Assembly: GCF_000964225.1 (NCBI RefSeq)
Contig: NZ_BAMZ01000025.1
Location: forward strand, 1 to 35,176
Direction: 5' to 3'
From: Acetobacter syzygii
GTDB taxonomy: Bacteria; Pseudomonadota; Alphaproteobacteria; Acetobacterales; Acetobacteraceae
Length of the DNA: 35,176 nt
In this document: positions 22,776 through 31,460 of the stretch, one piece after another
Layout of the letters: each line of letters opens with the position of its first letter
Position numbering within the stretch: position 1 is the first letter of the stretch
Notes under the pieces: model-generated
Database searches by the model: none
What the model saw: the letters and a program-made list of their open reading frames with translations, nothing else
Told to the model about the DNA's origin: nothing
Position numbers and translations under genes: made by a program

Positions 22776-22804
22776 TTGTGAGCGTGCAAATTTTTTGTAT
22801 GCTC
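22776..22804 (+). promoter_or_regulatory. Promoter with overlapping palindrome upstream of marR
   Basis: TTGTGA (22776-22781), 16-nt spacer and TATGCT (22798-22803) overlap the imperfect palindrome GAGCGTGCAAA-ttt-TTTGTATGCTC (22780-22804; 9 of 11 arm positions match). MarR proteins usually bind such sites to repress their own operon. The start codon follows within about 20 bp. Confidence 0.55.
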
Positions 22805-22821
22805 GCTAGTGTGAGCAGTGA

Positions 22822-23316
22822 ATGGAACTTGAGCATAATCCTGTTGTGGCCAACGAGACCCGCCGGTCATTCGGTTACCGGCTGGCTCGACTTGCGTCTA
22901 TGTGGCGACGGGAAATTGATGCCGATTTACGGGTATTCGGCCTGACCGATGCCACGTGGCGTCCCATTTATTATCTCAATTTTTCATCTTCCTCCATGCG
23001 CCAGACTGATCTGGCCCGCTCCCTTTCGCTCGAAGCTCCGTCTCTGGTGCGGCTTTTGGATGTGCTGGAAAAGCGTGGTTACGTTGTGCGCGAAACGGAT
23101 GAGGAAGACCGACGCTCCAAGCTTGTCAGCATTACAGCACAAGGGCGGGAAGTGGCGGCTTTGGTCAGCAGGGTCGCTGATCAGGTCACGGCCCGGCTTA
23201 TGAATGGTGTATCCGACGTGGAGTTGGAAGAGTGCTGCGGTGTTCTCGATCGGGTGGAGCAGGCTGCTCAGGCCCATAAAGAGAGCGCTGATGCTGATAA
23301 GAGGGACGCGCGATAA
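22822..23316 (+). CDS. MarR family transcriptional regulator
   Basis: The 164-residue protein has the MarR winged-helix layout: a dimerization helix, then MRQTDLARSLSLEAPSLVRLLDVLEKRGYVVRETDEEDRRSKLVSITAQGREVA (about 55-110), with recognition helix and DRRSK wing. It probably represses the export operon that follows (DUF1656, HlyD, outer-membrane factor), with a phenolic or aromatic acid as a likely class of ligand, by analogy to aae/fus-type systems. A palindrome overlapping its promoter suggests autorepression. The next gene starts 22 bp downstream. Confidence 0.88.
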   Translation: MELEHNPVVANETRRSFGYRLARLASMWRREIDADLRVFGLTDATWRPIYYLNFSSSSMRQTDLARSLSLEAPSLVRLLDVLEKRGYVVRETDEEDRRSKLVSITAQGREVAALVSRVADQVTARLMNGVSDVELEECCGVLDRVEQAAQAHKESADADKRDAR

Positions 23317-23338
23317 TGCTTGTGTCCAAGGCGGTGTC

Positions 23339-23533
23339 ATGCTGACGGAATTCAATCTTTTTGGTGTCTTTATGGCACCTATTGTTGTGTATGCGTTGGC
23401 AGCACTCCCCCTGACCATGTGTATTCGGTTTGCGTTGTGGTGGAGCGGCCTGCTGGGCTGGTTCTGGCATATCGCCCTGTTTGAAGTTTCGCTCTACGTC
23501 TGCATTCTTTGTCTGCTGATCCTCTACGTCTGA
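23339..23533 (+). CDS. DUF1656 small membrane protein (AaeX/YdhI-like)
   Basis: The 64-residue protein begins MLTEFNLFGVFMAP at ATG 23339; longer in-frame starts upstream would run inside marR and are rejected. It has two membrane helices (about 8-30 and 40-62). The N-terminal E-F-N-hhG-hhhaP pattern is the DUF1656 signature. Such proteins are encoded between the FUSC-type pump and the HlyD-type adaptor in aromatic-acid exporters. Here the pump gene is absent, and DUF1656 follows marR directly. The HlyD gene starts 27 bp later. Confidence 0.85.
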   Translation: MLTEFNLFGVFMAPIVVYALAALPLTMCIRFALWWSGLLGWFWHIALFEVSLYVCILCLLILYV

Positions 23534-23559
23534 CCTGAAAAGGCTTTTGAGTCTCTGCG

Positions 23560-24471
23560 ATGCCCCTACTGCGCACCCTGATACGAGTTGTTCTGACCCT
23601 TGCGGTCGTCTCTCTTGCGATTGTTCTGGGGATTACTCTCTGGAACGTCTACATGATCGCCCCCTGGACCCGTGACGGGCGTGTGCGTGTTTATGTGGTC
23701 GATGTAGCCCCCGAAGTTTCTGGCACCGTGGTCCAGATTCCAGTGGTGGATAACCAGTTTGTGCACAAGGGCGATCCGCTTTTTGTGCTGGACCCGGTCC
23801 GTTTCCGCCTGGCAATCCGCGAAGCACAGGCCCGGCTTGATGGTGCGCTGGAAGACCTGAAGCTGAAACGCAACGATGCCAAGCGCCGTATGGGGCTGGG
23901 GGGCATTGTCTCGGCGGAAGAGCAGGAAGTGTTTAACTCCAATGTGGCAACACAGATAGCGGCGGTCGATGCCGCACGTGCCGCACTGGATGTGGCCAAG
24001 CTGAACCTGCAACGCTCGGTTCTGTATTCTCCAGTCAATGGTTATGTTACCAACCTCAACCTGCGGGTGGGGGATTACGCGGCTGCCAGTCAGGCCCGCA
24101 TGGCGGTGATCGATGCTGATTCCTACTGGGTTTATGGCTACTTTGAAGAAACCAAGATGTGGGGTGTGCACGTAGGCGATGTCGCCCGTGTTAAACTCAT
24201 GGGTTACAAGCCAATACTGACCGGGCATGTGGTCAGCATTGCGCGTGGTATTAACGATACCAATGGAACGCCAGACAAGTTGGGCCTGCAGGATGTGAAT
24301 CCGATCTTTACGTGGGTGCGTCTGGCCCAGCGTATTCCTGTACGTATCCATCTTGATCATGTGCCTGACAGTGTCACACTCGCTGCAGGGATGACGGCAA
24401 CGGTCAGCGTTGGGCCTGAGCCAACAGGGCGCAGGGGTAAGCTGACCACCTGGCTGCAAGACCATCTCTGA
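23560..24471 (+). CDS. HlyD/EmrA-type membrane fusion protein (AaeA-like)
   Basis: The 303-residue periplasmic adaptor has an N-terminal membrane anchor (about 8-30), a split biotinyl-lipoyl domain (VAPEVSGTVVQIPVVDNQFVHKGDPLFVLD, and the return VLYSPVNGYVTNLNLRVGDYA), a short alpha hairpin between them (about 85-150), and a C-terminal beta-barrel ending in ...GMTATVSVGPEP. It would link an inner-membrane pump to the outer-membrane factor encoded next. The size matches AaeA-type adaptors of FUSC pumps, not the longer EmrA or RND adaptors. Confidence 0.9.
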   Translation: MPLLRTLIRVVLTLAVVSLAIVLGITLWNVYMIAPWTRDGRVRVYVVDVAPEVSGTVVQIPVVDNQFVHKGDPLFVLDPVRFRLAIREAQARLDGALEDLKLKRNDAKRRMGLGGIVSAEEQEVFNSNVATQIAAVDAARAALDVAKLNLQRSVLYSPVNGYVTNLNLRVGDYAAASQARMAVIDADSYWVYGYFEETKMWGVHVGDVARVKLMGYKPILTGHVVSIARGINDTNGTPDKLGLQDVNPIFTWVRLAQRIPVRIHLDHVPDSVTLAAGMTATVSVGPEPTGRRGKLTTWLQDHL

Positions 24472-24493
24472 GCGTGGGCCAAGGATAAAACGC

Positions 24494-26008
24494 ATGAAGG
24501 CTCGCCGTTGCCTGGGGTTATGTGCCGCAACAAGCATGTTGCTCTCCGCCTGTACCGTTGGGCCCAACTATCAGCCTGACCGTATGAAGTTGCCCGCCCA
24601 GTTCAAGGAGGCAGCGGAAGAGCACGTTGCCACCGCTGAAGAGATTGAGCGCACAAACAAGGAAATGGTCGAGTGGTGGTCTTTATTCAAAGACCCCCTG
24701 CTTACCCAGCTTGTTCAGGATGCCATTAAGGGTAACTACGACCTACAGATTGCCGGGCAGCGCATTCTGGCAGAACGGGCCATGCGTGACCGCTCTGCCG
24801 CGCAATGGTACCCGCAGATGGACGCCAATATGGGTGGCGGGGATGTCCGCTATTCGCTGAATATCGATAACTGGCCAATCCGTCCGGGTAATCCGCAGAA
24901 CAGGCCAGAAGCATCCATGCTGACCTATGGTGCCACAGCATCGTGGGAAATTGATATGTTTGGCCGTATCCGGCGGGATGTGGAAGCGCGTGAACATGCG
25001 GTGGAAGCAACCATAGAAGCCCGCCGTGCGGTGCTGATGGGGCTTTTGTCCGAGCTGGCATCGGACTATATGCTTTTGCGCGTTACACAGTTGCAGATCC
25101 AGATTGCAACCGACAACATTCGTGTTGCTAAGGATGCTGTGGATCTGACCAACAAACTGTATCTGGAAGGCGTGGGTAACACCCTGCAGATCGCGCAGGC
25201 ACAAGCGGAACTGGATGCCCAGATTGCCGCGCGTGAGCCGCTTAAAACACGGGTTTCTCAGGTAACCCATGCGATTGCGGTGCTGCTGGGCAAAATGCCG
25301 GGTGAACTGGAAGACCAGCTTAAGCAGCAGCGTCCGTTACCGGTAGTGCCGGAGTTCCCTGCTGTTCTGCCATCTGTTGTTATTGCCAATCGGCCGGATG
25401 TACGGATGGCGGAGCGGCGCTATGCTGTTGCAACAGCGCAGATTGGTGTTGCTGTTGCCAGCCTGTACCCGCACTTTGTTGTGCCTCTGACATTTAACCC
25501 CAATGCGTCGGCCATGTATCAGGCATTTCAGGTGAATGCCATGAGCTGGCAGTTCATGTTCATGGCCAGCCTGCCGCTTATGCATGGTGGTAAAATGACG
25601 TCTGAAGTCCGGGCAGCGCAGGCTTCGGCGGAAGCAGCACGGCTGACCTACCGTCAGACTGTTCTGACTGCCTTTAAGGAAGTCGAAGACTCCATGGCAG
25701 CATGGCATGATGATATTGAATATGCTGAACAACTGCACAAAGCTGCGGAAGATAGTGCGACTGCCAGCGATCGGGCACGCAAGCTTTATGGGGCCGGTCT
25801 GGTTGGCTTTTTGGAAGTGCTGACCACTGAACGCACAACATTGAACGCCCAGAATATGGAAGCTTTGGCACGTCTGGAACGCCTGCGGGATGCAGTTAAT
25901 CTTTACACGGCTTTAGGCGCGGGGTGGAAAGGTGTTGCCCTGACCAATTCGACCTTGCCTGTTTCGCTGCAAACGCAAAATATTCTGGCTAGAGCTTTCT
26001 CGCAGTAA
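24494..26008 (+). CDS. NodT/OprM-type outer-membrane efflux lipoprotein
   Basis: The 504-residue protein has a lipoprotein signal with lipobox LSAC and lipidated C20, then CTVGPNYQPD, the classic start of NodT family outer-membrane factors. Two repeats of the TolC-like domain follow, with conserved WEIDMFGRIRRDVEA and the second-half equivalent (RKLYGAGLVGFLEVLTTERT). It would form the outer-membrane channel of the exporter. It is the last gene of the operon, 22 bp after the adaptor, and is followed by a strong terminator. Confidence 0.92.
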   Translation: MKARRCLGLCAATSMLLSACTVGPNYQPDRMKLPAQFKEAAEEHVATAEEIERTNKEMVEWWSLFKDPLLTQLVQDAIKGNYDLQIAGQRILAERAMRDRSAAQWYPQMDANMGGGDVRYSLNIDNWPIRPGNPQNRPEASMLTYGATASWEIDMFGRIRRDVEAREHAVEATIEARRAVLMGLLSELASDYMLLRVTQLQIQIATDNIRVAKDAVDLTNKLYLEGVGNTLQIAQAQAELDAQIAAREPLKTRVSQVTHAIAVLLGKMPGELEDQLKQQRPLPVVPEFPAVLPSVVIANRPDVRMAERRYAVATAQIGVAVASLYPHFVVPLTFNPNASAMYQAFQVNAMSWQFMFMASLPLMHGGKMTSEVRAAQASAEAARLTYRQTVLTAFKEVEDSMAAWHDDIEYAEQLHKAAEDSATASDRARKLYGAGLVGFLEVLTTERTTLNAQNMEALARLERLRDAVNLYTALGAGWKGVALTNSTLPVSLQTQNILARAFSQ

Positions 26009-26034
26009 AGCAGCTGGTTTCAGCAATATTTTCT

Positions 26035-26069
26035 GCCCGTCCGGCATGTGCGCCGGACGGGCTTTTTTT
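26035..26069 (+). terminator. Intrinsic terminator of the export operon
   Basis: GCCCGTCCGGC (26035-26045), 6-nt loop, GCCGGACGGGC (26052-26062), then seven T residues. The 11-bp stem is perfect and GC-rich. It separates the plus-strand operon from the convergent hopanoid cluster. Confidence 0.92.
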
Positions 26070-26128
26070 ATGTTCGGGTGTGGGCGCAGGAGTAGGGAAT
26101 GCGGGGGCTGCGGGCAGTAATGGGGCTG

Positions 26129-26854
26129 TCAGCCTTTGCTGGCTTGCATGGTAAATTGCTTGAAGGCTGGTCGGTTTTCCTGCTGGTGCAAAAAATGCAG
26201 CATGGCTTTACGCGCCAATCCTGCATCCCGACCCAGATTGATAAGCCCGCCGATTTGGGAAGGATGGCGGAGGAGGGAGCGGAGTAGCAACCCAAGTTTA
26301 AGCCCGCCATCGGGGGAGAGGACGCAGGCTGTTACAGGGGGCAGGGAGCGCGTAGCAGGGTCGCAGACCACACGCAGGACCGCAATGGGTAAACCGGCTT
26401 CCTGTGCCGCCTGAGCCAGAAAGCCGCTTTCCATATCCAATGCCGCACAATGCGAACTGGCAAATAGTTCTGCTTTGTGCCGCGCCTCAAGCACGACATC
26501 ATCATGATGCAGCAATGGAGCACTTATGGTGCCTTGCTGATCTCCACCAAGGATATGGCGTAAAATAGGGTCGCAAGGCCATGTGTTGCCCCATGCTTCA
26601 ACAGCGGTGGGGATAACCAGTGTTCCGGGGGGCAACGCTGGGTCGAGCCCTGCGGCCAATCCAAAAGATAACAGGCAATCTGCGCCACATGCTGCCAGTC
26701 TGCGCGCTTCTTTTTGCGCGCCTGTGCGTGTTGCTCCACTTGCGGCAATGGCGGCATGGGGGAACACACCGCGGATAAGCTGTGCTTCTGCCTTAAGACC
26801 AACCAGAATGCCCGGACGGGTTGGCGCTGATTGCGTGGTTTTGAGCTGTGTCAT
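26129..26854 (-). CDS. hpnG: Hopanoid-associated phosphorylase HpnG
   Basis: The 241-residue protein belongs to the nucleoside phosphorylase superfamily. HpnG removes adenine from adenosylhopane, giving phosphoribosylhopane on the way to bacteriohopanetetrol. Visible features are the N-terminal GILVGLKAEAQLI, the glycine-rich SFGLAAGLDPALPPGTLVIP (about 63-82) and ALDMESGFLAQAAQEAGLP (about 137-155) with the catalytic-region MES motif of the family. It lies 121 bp after hpnE; in many hopanoid clusters the cyclase gene hpnF stands between them, but not here. HpnH, which makes adenosylhopane, is not in the window. Confidence 0.85.
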   Translation of the reverse strand: MTQLKTTQSAPTRPGILVGLKAEAQLIRGVFPHAAIAASGATRTGAQKEARRLAACGADCLLSFGLAAGLDPALPPGTLVIPTAVEAWGNTWPCDPILRHILGGDQQGTISAPLLHHDDVVLEARHKAELFASSHCAALDMESGFLAQAAQEAGLPIAVLRVVCDPATRSLPPVTACVLSPDGGLKLGLLLRSLLRHPSQIGGLINLGRDAGLARKAMLHFLHQQENRPAFKQFTMQASKG

Positions 26855-26975
26855 GGTTTAGGCCCCCAAAAAGAGACGCGGCAGGTTGCATGGCTTTCGG
26901 TGTGCAGGAAGAGACATGCTGCCAAAGCCCTGAAGAACAAGCCCGTAAACTATGATCATGCGGGCGTGTACTAGG

Positions 26976-28274
26976 TTAGGATGGTGTTTTAAGCCCCAGT
27001 GCCTGCACCGCATGTATACCTGAGCGCATAGCCCCTTCCAGAGTGGCGGGCAGGCCGGTGTTGGTCCAGTCTCCCGCTAAAGCCAGATTGACCAGTGGGG
27101 TGGCGGAACCCGGTCTGCGGCGGTTTTGTTCGGGCGTTGCAGCAAATGTTGCACGTTTTTCCCATACAATGCGCTGTGCATCAGGTGTTTCGGGCAAAGG
27201 TTGTTCCAGCGTTGCATCGCAAGCGCTGCGGAGTTCCTGCCAGATTGTGCGGGCCAGTTCCTCATGGTCGTGTTTGGCGTAGCGGTTGGCTGCACTGACC
27301 GTGACGGACAGAATATTCCCGCGCAGAAAAACCCATTCGGTAACTCCGCCAATAACGCCCATAAAACCACATTGCGCAAAAGAACCTGTGGGGTGTGGCG
27401 CATCTGCCAGCCGGAAATGCAGGTTAAGAATGCTCTCAAAGGCATTGGGCGTCATCAAGCCTGCCATATGCGGGCTTAGCAGGGTTTCGGCAACAGGGGC
27501 GGTAACGGCTACAATGACTTTATCATGCTCGGCGAGGGCAATACTGTCCTGTGCGGTGTGCAGTGCCGTCACGCGGCCTTTTGCTACATCCAACCCGATA
27601 ATGCGGCTTTGGGTGCGCACTTCGGCATTCATGGTGTTGAGGTAGGCAACCGCTGGGTCCACAAGGGTTTCGGATAATCCGTCGCGCGCAAACCATGGGA
27701 TGCAGGCGTGCCCGCCGAGAGAAAGGGATTCCCGCACAACAGCACCAAGGAGTGCTGCACTTCCTGTATCGCTCAGAGTATTCAGGGCGGAAATGGAAAA
27801 AGGTTCAAGGAGCCTGCGGGTAAAGGCACCAGGGAGCAGGCAGTCTGCCACAGTTGCCTGCCCTTTTGCCCGGATAAGGCGGTAAAGGCTTTGCAGTTCG
27901 GGCAGGCGCATGTCCGGTACGCGGCGATGTGGCTGAAAAACCCACAAGGGGAGCCGCCCGCGGGACAGGTCCAGTGTCCAGCGTGCATCTTCTGCCAGGT
28001 CAACAAACGGAAAAATTGGTTGGCCGGGACCGCTTAATGTGTCCAGAGCACCAGTGATGCCAAGGTAGCGGAAGACCGTACTGTTGGCGGAGAGCAGCAG
28101 GTGGTTGCCATTATCTATCCGGCAATCAAGGTGCCGGTCATGGTAGGAGCGGGCGCGTCCACCGCATGAGCGCCCGGCCTCGTGGACGATAACACGTGTA
28201 CCAGTCCCCGCAACATCGACTGCCGCGGCCAGTCCGGCCATGCCACCGCCAATAATATGTAGAGTACCTACCAT
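26976..28274 (-). CDS. hpnE: Hydroxysqualene dehydroxylase HpnE
   Basis: This 432-residue FAD-dependent amine-oxidase-fold protein catalyses the last step to squalene, reductive removal of the hydroxyl group of hydroxysqualene. The N-terminal dinucleotide fold is clear: IIGGGMAGLAAAVD (G9-x-G11-xx-G14), then HEAGRSCGGRARSY near 31-44. The C-terminal flavin motif ALAGDWTNTGLPATLEGAMRSGIHA is conserved. It lies 18 bp after hpnD in the same operon. HpnC, HpnD and HpnE together replace the single squalene synthase of eukaryotes. Confidence 0.92.
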   Translation of the reverse strand: MVGTLHIIGGGMAGLAAAVDVAGTGTRVIVHEAGRSCGGRARSYHDRHLDCRIDNGNHLLLSANSTVFRYLGITGALDTLSGPGQPIFPFVDLAEDARWTLDLSRGRLPLWVFQPHRRVPDMRLPELQSLYRLIRAKGQATVADCLLPGAFTRRLLEPFSISALNTLSDTGSAALLGAVVRESLSLGGHACIPWFARDGLSETLVDPAVAYLNTMNAEVRTQSRIIGLDVAKGRVTALHTAQDSIALAEHDKVIVAVTAPVAETLLSPHMAGLMTPNAFESILNLHFRLADAPHPTGSFAQCGFMGVIGGVTEWVFLRGNILSVTVSAANRYAKHDHEELARTIWQELRSACDATLEQPLPETPDAQRIVWEKRATFAATPEQNRRRPGSATPLVNLALAGDWTNTGLPATLEGAMRSGIHAVQALGLKTPS

Positions 28275-28292
28275 ACCGTTTTGTGCCGTTTG

Positions 28293-29192
28293 TTAGGGTA
28301 TATAGGAAAGGGCAAACCATTTGGCTTTGCCAATAAGGGAGGTATGTGGCCGGTTGCGCAGCACAGAAGCTCCCCATCCCCGTTTGCACAGAGCTTTAAG
28401 GATGGATTCATAGCTTGCACCCATAATGCGCGCAGCCAGCATGGAGCGGGGCTGGCAGAGCTTCATGGTTGCGAACGCGGTACGGAAGTGGTCCTGCGCA
28501 CGGGCAGCCATAACGCGGGCAACCTGTTCCAGACCTGGGGCAAACAGGGCTTGCACCGGGTCTTTGGGAACATCAAACCGTTCCAGAAGGTCTGCGGGCA
28601 GGTACAGACGGCCACGGGCGGCATCCTCGGGAATATCGCGCAGGATGTTGGTAATCTGTAAGGCACGACCCAGATGGTAAGCCACGGCGTTACCATTTTC
28701 CGAGCTATCACCAAAAATACGGACAGACAGGCGGCCTACGGCAGAGGCGACCCGGTCACAGTACAGGTCCAGCGTTTTTTCGTCCGGTGCAACAATGGCG
28801 GTCTGGGTATCCATGAGCATACCGTCGATCACGGCATCAAAATCCGCCTGTTGCAGGGAGAAGAAGTTGATGGCCGCCAGCAGAACACGGTCCAGTGCTT
28901 CTGTCGGCGGAAAAGCCCGCTCTGCATATAGTTCGGCAACGCGCTGGTGCCAGTCTTCCAGCCCTTTGGTGCGTTCCGCCAGCGGGGTATTGCCGTCTGC
29001 AATATCGTCCACCACGCGGCAGAACGCATAAATGGCGTACATGCCATAGCGCCGCATGGGCGGGAGAATGCGCATACCAGCGGCAAAGGAGGTTCCAGCC
29101 TGTTTGACGGTGCTTTCCACCCAGGCAAGATCAGCAGGATCGCATCCGAGCGGAGTCGGCTTGTCGTGCATCTGGATGTTTACGGCTGTCAC
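28293..29192 (-). CDS. hpnD: Presqualene diphosphate synthase HpnD
   Basis: This 299-residue trans-isoprenyl diphosphate synthase joins two farnesyl diphosphates to presqualene diphosphate. The start SFAAGMRILPPMRRYGMYAIYAFCR is characteristic of HpnD. The two Asp-rich metal sites are DDIAD (62-66) and NILRDIPED (182-190), followed by GRLYLP. All are intact. It follows hpnC after 77 bp and precedes hpnE. Confidence 0.93.
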   Translation of the reverse strand: MTAVNIQMHDKPTPLGCDPADLAWVESTVKQAGTSFAAGMRILPPMRRYGMYAIYAFCRVVDDIADGNTPLAERTKGLEDWHQRVAELYAERAFPPTEALDRVLLAAINFFSLQQADFDAVIDGMLMDTQTAIVAPDEKTLDLYCDRVASAVGRLSVRIFGDSSENGNAVAYHLGRALQITNILRDIPEDAARGRLYLPADLLERFDVPKDPVQALFAPGLEQVARVMAARAQDHFRTAFATMKLCQPRSMLAARIMGASYESILKALCKRGWGASVLRNRPHTSLIGKAKWFALSYIP

Positions 29193-29269
29193 GCGCTTTT
29201 CACCTGTTTATTCGTCAAGATTGAAAGAGAACGGGTCTCTTTTTACAGAACTTTCACCATTCGGGAAGG

Positions 29270-30130
29270 TCATGCCCATGCCCGCAGGGCCGCAATCGCT
29301 GCATGAATGACGTCCGGCTTACGCAGGGCAACACGGCCTGCCAGCGGATCTTCACGCCGTAGGCGTTGTGTCAGGCGGTGTGCCAGTTCCACAATGGCAG
29401 CGCATTCCATACGGAAGCGCCGGTCCCTAATGTGGGCAGGCAGTGCACTGGCCTGCTGGTTAAGGGCATCCACACCATCAAGCAGGGTGTTAAAAACCCG
29501 GCGCATGGCAGGGCTGGTGCGGCCTGCAAGCAGGTCTTCTGCTTTTGTACCGGCCTGCTGCATCAGGTCGGCGGGCATGTAACAGCGTTTAAGACGTTCC
29601 AGATCTTTGGCGCAGTCCTGCAAATGGTTTAGAATCTGCAAGGACGTACACAGAGCATCGGATGGACCGAAGGCAGCATGGTCCTCATTATGCAGGCAGA
29701 TCAGGTAGCGCCCTACCGGGTTGGCGGAGTATTTGCAGTAGTGCAGCAGGTCATCCCATGTACGGTATTCATGACCGCGTGAATCATCGCGAAAAGCGAT
29801 CAGCAGATCGGTTGCGGTTTCAAACGGAACATGGGTTTGTAGCAGGGAGGCCCGCAGTCGCGCTGCGCTCAGCGCATCGGGCCGGTTAATGGCACTGCGC
29901 TGGCCGTTGAGCACCTCCTCCATGGCGTTAAGCCGGATAATTTTCTCTTCGGGGGAGAGGGTTTCGCAGTCTGCTATGTCGTCAATAACACGGGCATAGG
30001 CATAATAGGCATGAACATGCGGGCGCAGCTTGCGGCTGAGCAGCAGGGACCCTACGGGAAAATTCTCATCAGACGCCCCCTTGCCGGATGAAACGTCAGC
30101 TTTTCCCCAGATGTGTGTATCGTCAGTCAT
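29270..30130 (-). CDS. hpnC: Hydroxysqualene synthase HpnC
   Basis: The 286-residue homologue of HpnD converts presqualene diphosphate to hydroxysqualene. It carries the HpnC-type start ENFPVGSLLLSRKLRPHVHAYYAYAR, the first Asp motif DDIAD (50-54), and the divergent second motif LNHLQDCAKDL (167-177), which distinguishes HpnC from HpnD. It lies in the order hpnA-B-C-D-E typical of Zymomonas and acetic acid bacteria. Confidence 0.93.
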   Translation of the reverse strand: MTDDTHIWGKADVSSGKGASDENFPVGSLLLSRKLRPHVHAYYAYARVIDDIADCETLSPEEKIIRLNAMEEVLNGQRSAINRPDALSAARLRASLLQTHVPFETATDLLIAFRDDSRGHEYRTWDDLLHYCKYSANPVGRYLICLHNEDHAAFGPSDALCTSLQILNHLQDCAKDLERLKRCYMPADLMQQAGTKAEDLLAGRTSPAMRRVFNTLLDGVDALNQQASALPAHIRDRRFRMECAAIVELAHRLTQRLRREDPLAGRVALRKPDVIHAAIAALRAWA

Positions 30131-30229
30131 GCCATGCCACGCTCAAATCAAAGGAACCCCAAGGGTTTACATGAGGCTGCCTGCCGTGCCTATCCCTTAA
30201 TCGGGGGAGGAGGCGGCAGGTTAAAAAGC

Positions 30230-31444
30230 TTAGCCGCCGGGGATCTGTTTTTTCTGCTCTGGTGGGGTGGAACTGGTTCGGCCATTGTTGGGAATGGCCT
30301 CTGTATAGGCGCGGTTCTTCCATACCACGCCATGTCCTAGGTGGTGGTTAAGGGCAGAACCAACCGTTGCCGCAGTATAAAAGCCAGCAATAAACGGCAG
30401 TCCCAGCGCCCAAAGGGGAGAAAGCCGAAAACGCCGAAGTGTGGGGACAAAGGACAGGGTGGAGGTCAGCCACACGACCACGCCAATCCACTGTGCTGTT
30501 CCGTGGGCGAACAAGGCCAGCGCCAGTGGCGTAATCCAGACCACCAGCATGGCCAGAACGGTCAGAACAAGCAGCGTGCTTGAAAAATGGAGCTGCACAT
30601 AAGCCGTGCGGGTGATCATCCGCCATATATCCATAGCGGTAGGGTAGGGGCGGATGGAGCGGGCCAGGCAGGAATGCCCCAGGTAAAGCCGCCCACCAGC
30701 CTGTTTAACGCACGATGCTAAGGTGCAATCGTCAATCAGGGCACCCTTAAGGGCCTGTATGCCCCCGATCTGGCGCAGCATATCGCGCCGGAGCAGAATG
30801 GTGCCACCAGCAGCGCCAGCGGTTTTATCCTGCGGATTGTTGACCTTGGCAAATGGGTAGAGCAGCGTAAAAAAGAAAACAAAGGCCGGGACCAGTGCCC
30901 GTTCGGCCAGTGTTTCGCACTGGAGTTCCACCATTTCGGAAACCATGTGCAGCCTGTCTGCCTGAGCCTTGGCGACCAGTGTGGCAATGTGGTCTGGCGC
31001 ATGAATAATATCGGCATCGGTCAGGAACAGGTAGCCACTACCATGCGGGGTTTGCCGTTCTGCTTCGTCCACCCCCTGCGCCACGGCCCAGAGTTTGCCA
31101 CTCCACCCCGGTTCAGGGGTAGCTCCGTCCAGTACGGTAAGTCTGTTGTGCGGGTCGGGCAGTGCACGGGCCAGTGTGCCGGTGCCATCCGTGCTGCGGT
31201 CATTGACCAGAATGATCGAAAGAGCGCCTGAATAATCCTGCTTTAACAGGGAACCCACGGCTGCTGTAATGGAAGGGGCTTCGTCCCGTGCGGGCACCAC
31301 AACTGTTACATCGGGGGCAATGTTGGTCTGTGCTTCCGGCACGGGGGCAGGCTGGAGTATTGGACCCGCCTGCCAGAAATGCCCGTGGCAGAAAATAAGG
31401 CCTACCCAGATTATGGCGCATATAATAGCCAGAGCCAGAATCAT
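30230..31444 (-). CDS. hpnB: Hopanoid-associated glycosyltransferase HpnB
   Basis: This 404-residue GT2-type protein has an N-terminal membrane helix (about 1-20), the GT-A fold with VVVPARDEAPSI, IILVNDRSTDGTG and the metal-binding FLTDADIIHAPDH, and a cluster of membrane helices in the C-terminal third (LLVLTVLAMLVVWITPLALALF and beyond). HpnB is a conserved member of hopanoid loci; its sugar or lipid substrate is not established. It follows hpnA by 16 bp. A gap of 99 bp separates it from hpnC. Confidence 0.9.
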   Translation of the reverse strand: MILALAIICAIIWVGLIFCHGHFWQAGPILQPAPVPEAQTNIAPDVTVVVPARDEAPSITAAVGSLLKQDYSGALSIILVNDRSTDGTGTLARALPDPHNRLTVLDGATPEPGWSGKLWAVAQGVDEAERQTPHGSGYLFLTDADIIHAPDHIATLVAKAQADRLHMVSEMVELQCETLAERALVPAFVFFFTLLYPFAKVNNPQDKTAGAAGGTILLRRDMLRQIGGIQALKGALIDDCTLASCVKQAGGRLYLGHSCLARSIRPYPTAMDIWRMITRTAYVQLHFSSTLLVLTVLAMLVVWITPLALALFAHGTAQWIGVVVWLTSTLSFVPTLRRFRLSPLWALGLPFIAGFYTAATVGSALNHHLGHGVVWKNRAYTEAIPNNGRTSSTPPEQKKQIPGG

Positions 31445-31460
31445 GCCGGGTAGTCTCCTC

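Noticed and set aside
23566..24567. 333-codon minus-strand frame opposite the HlyD-type gene
   Set aside because: The HlyD adaptor on the plus strand has complete lipoyl and barrel motifs; the minus frame is antisense shadow.
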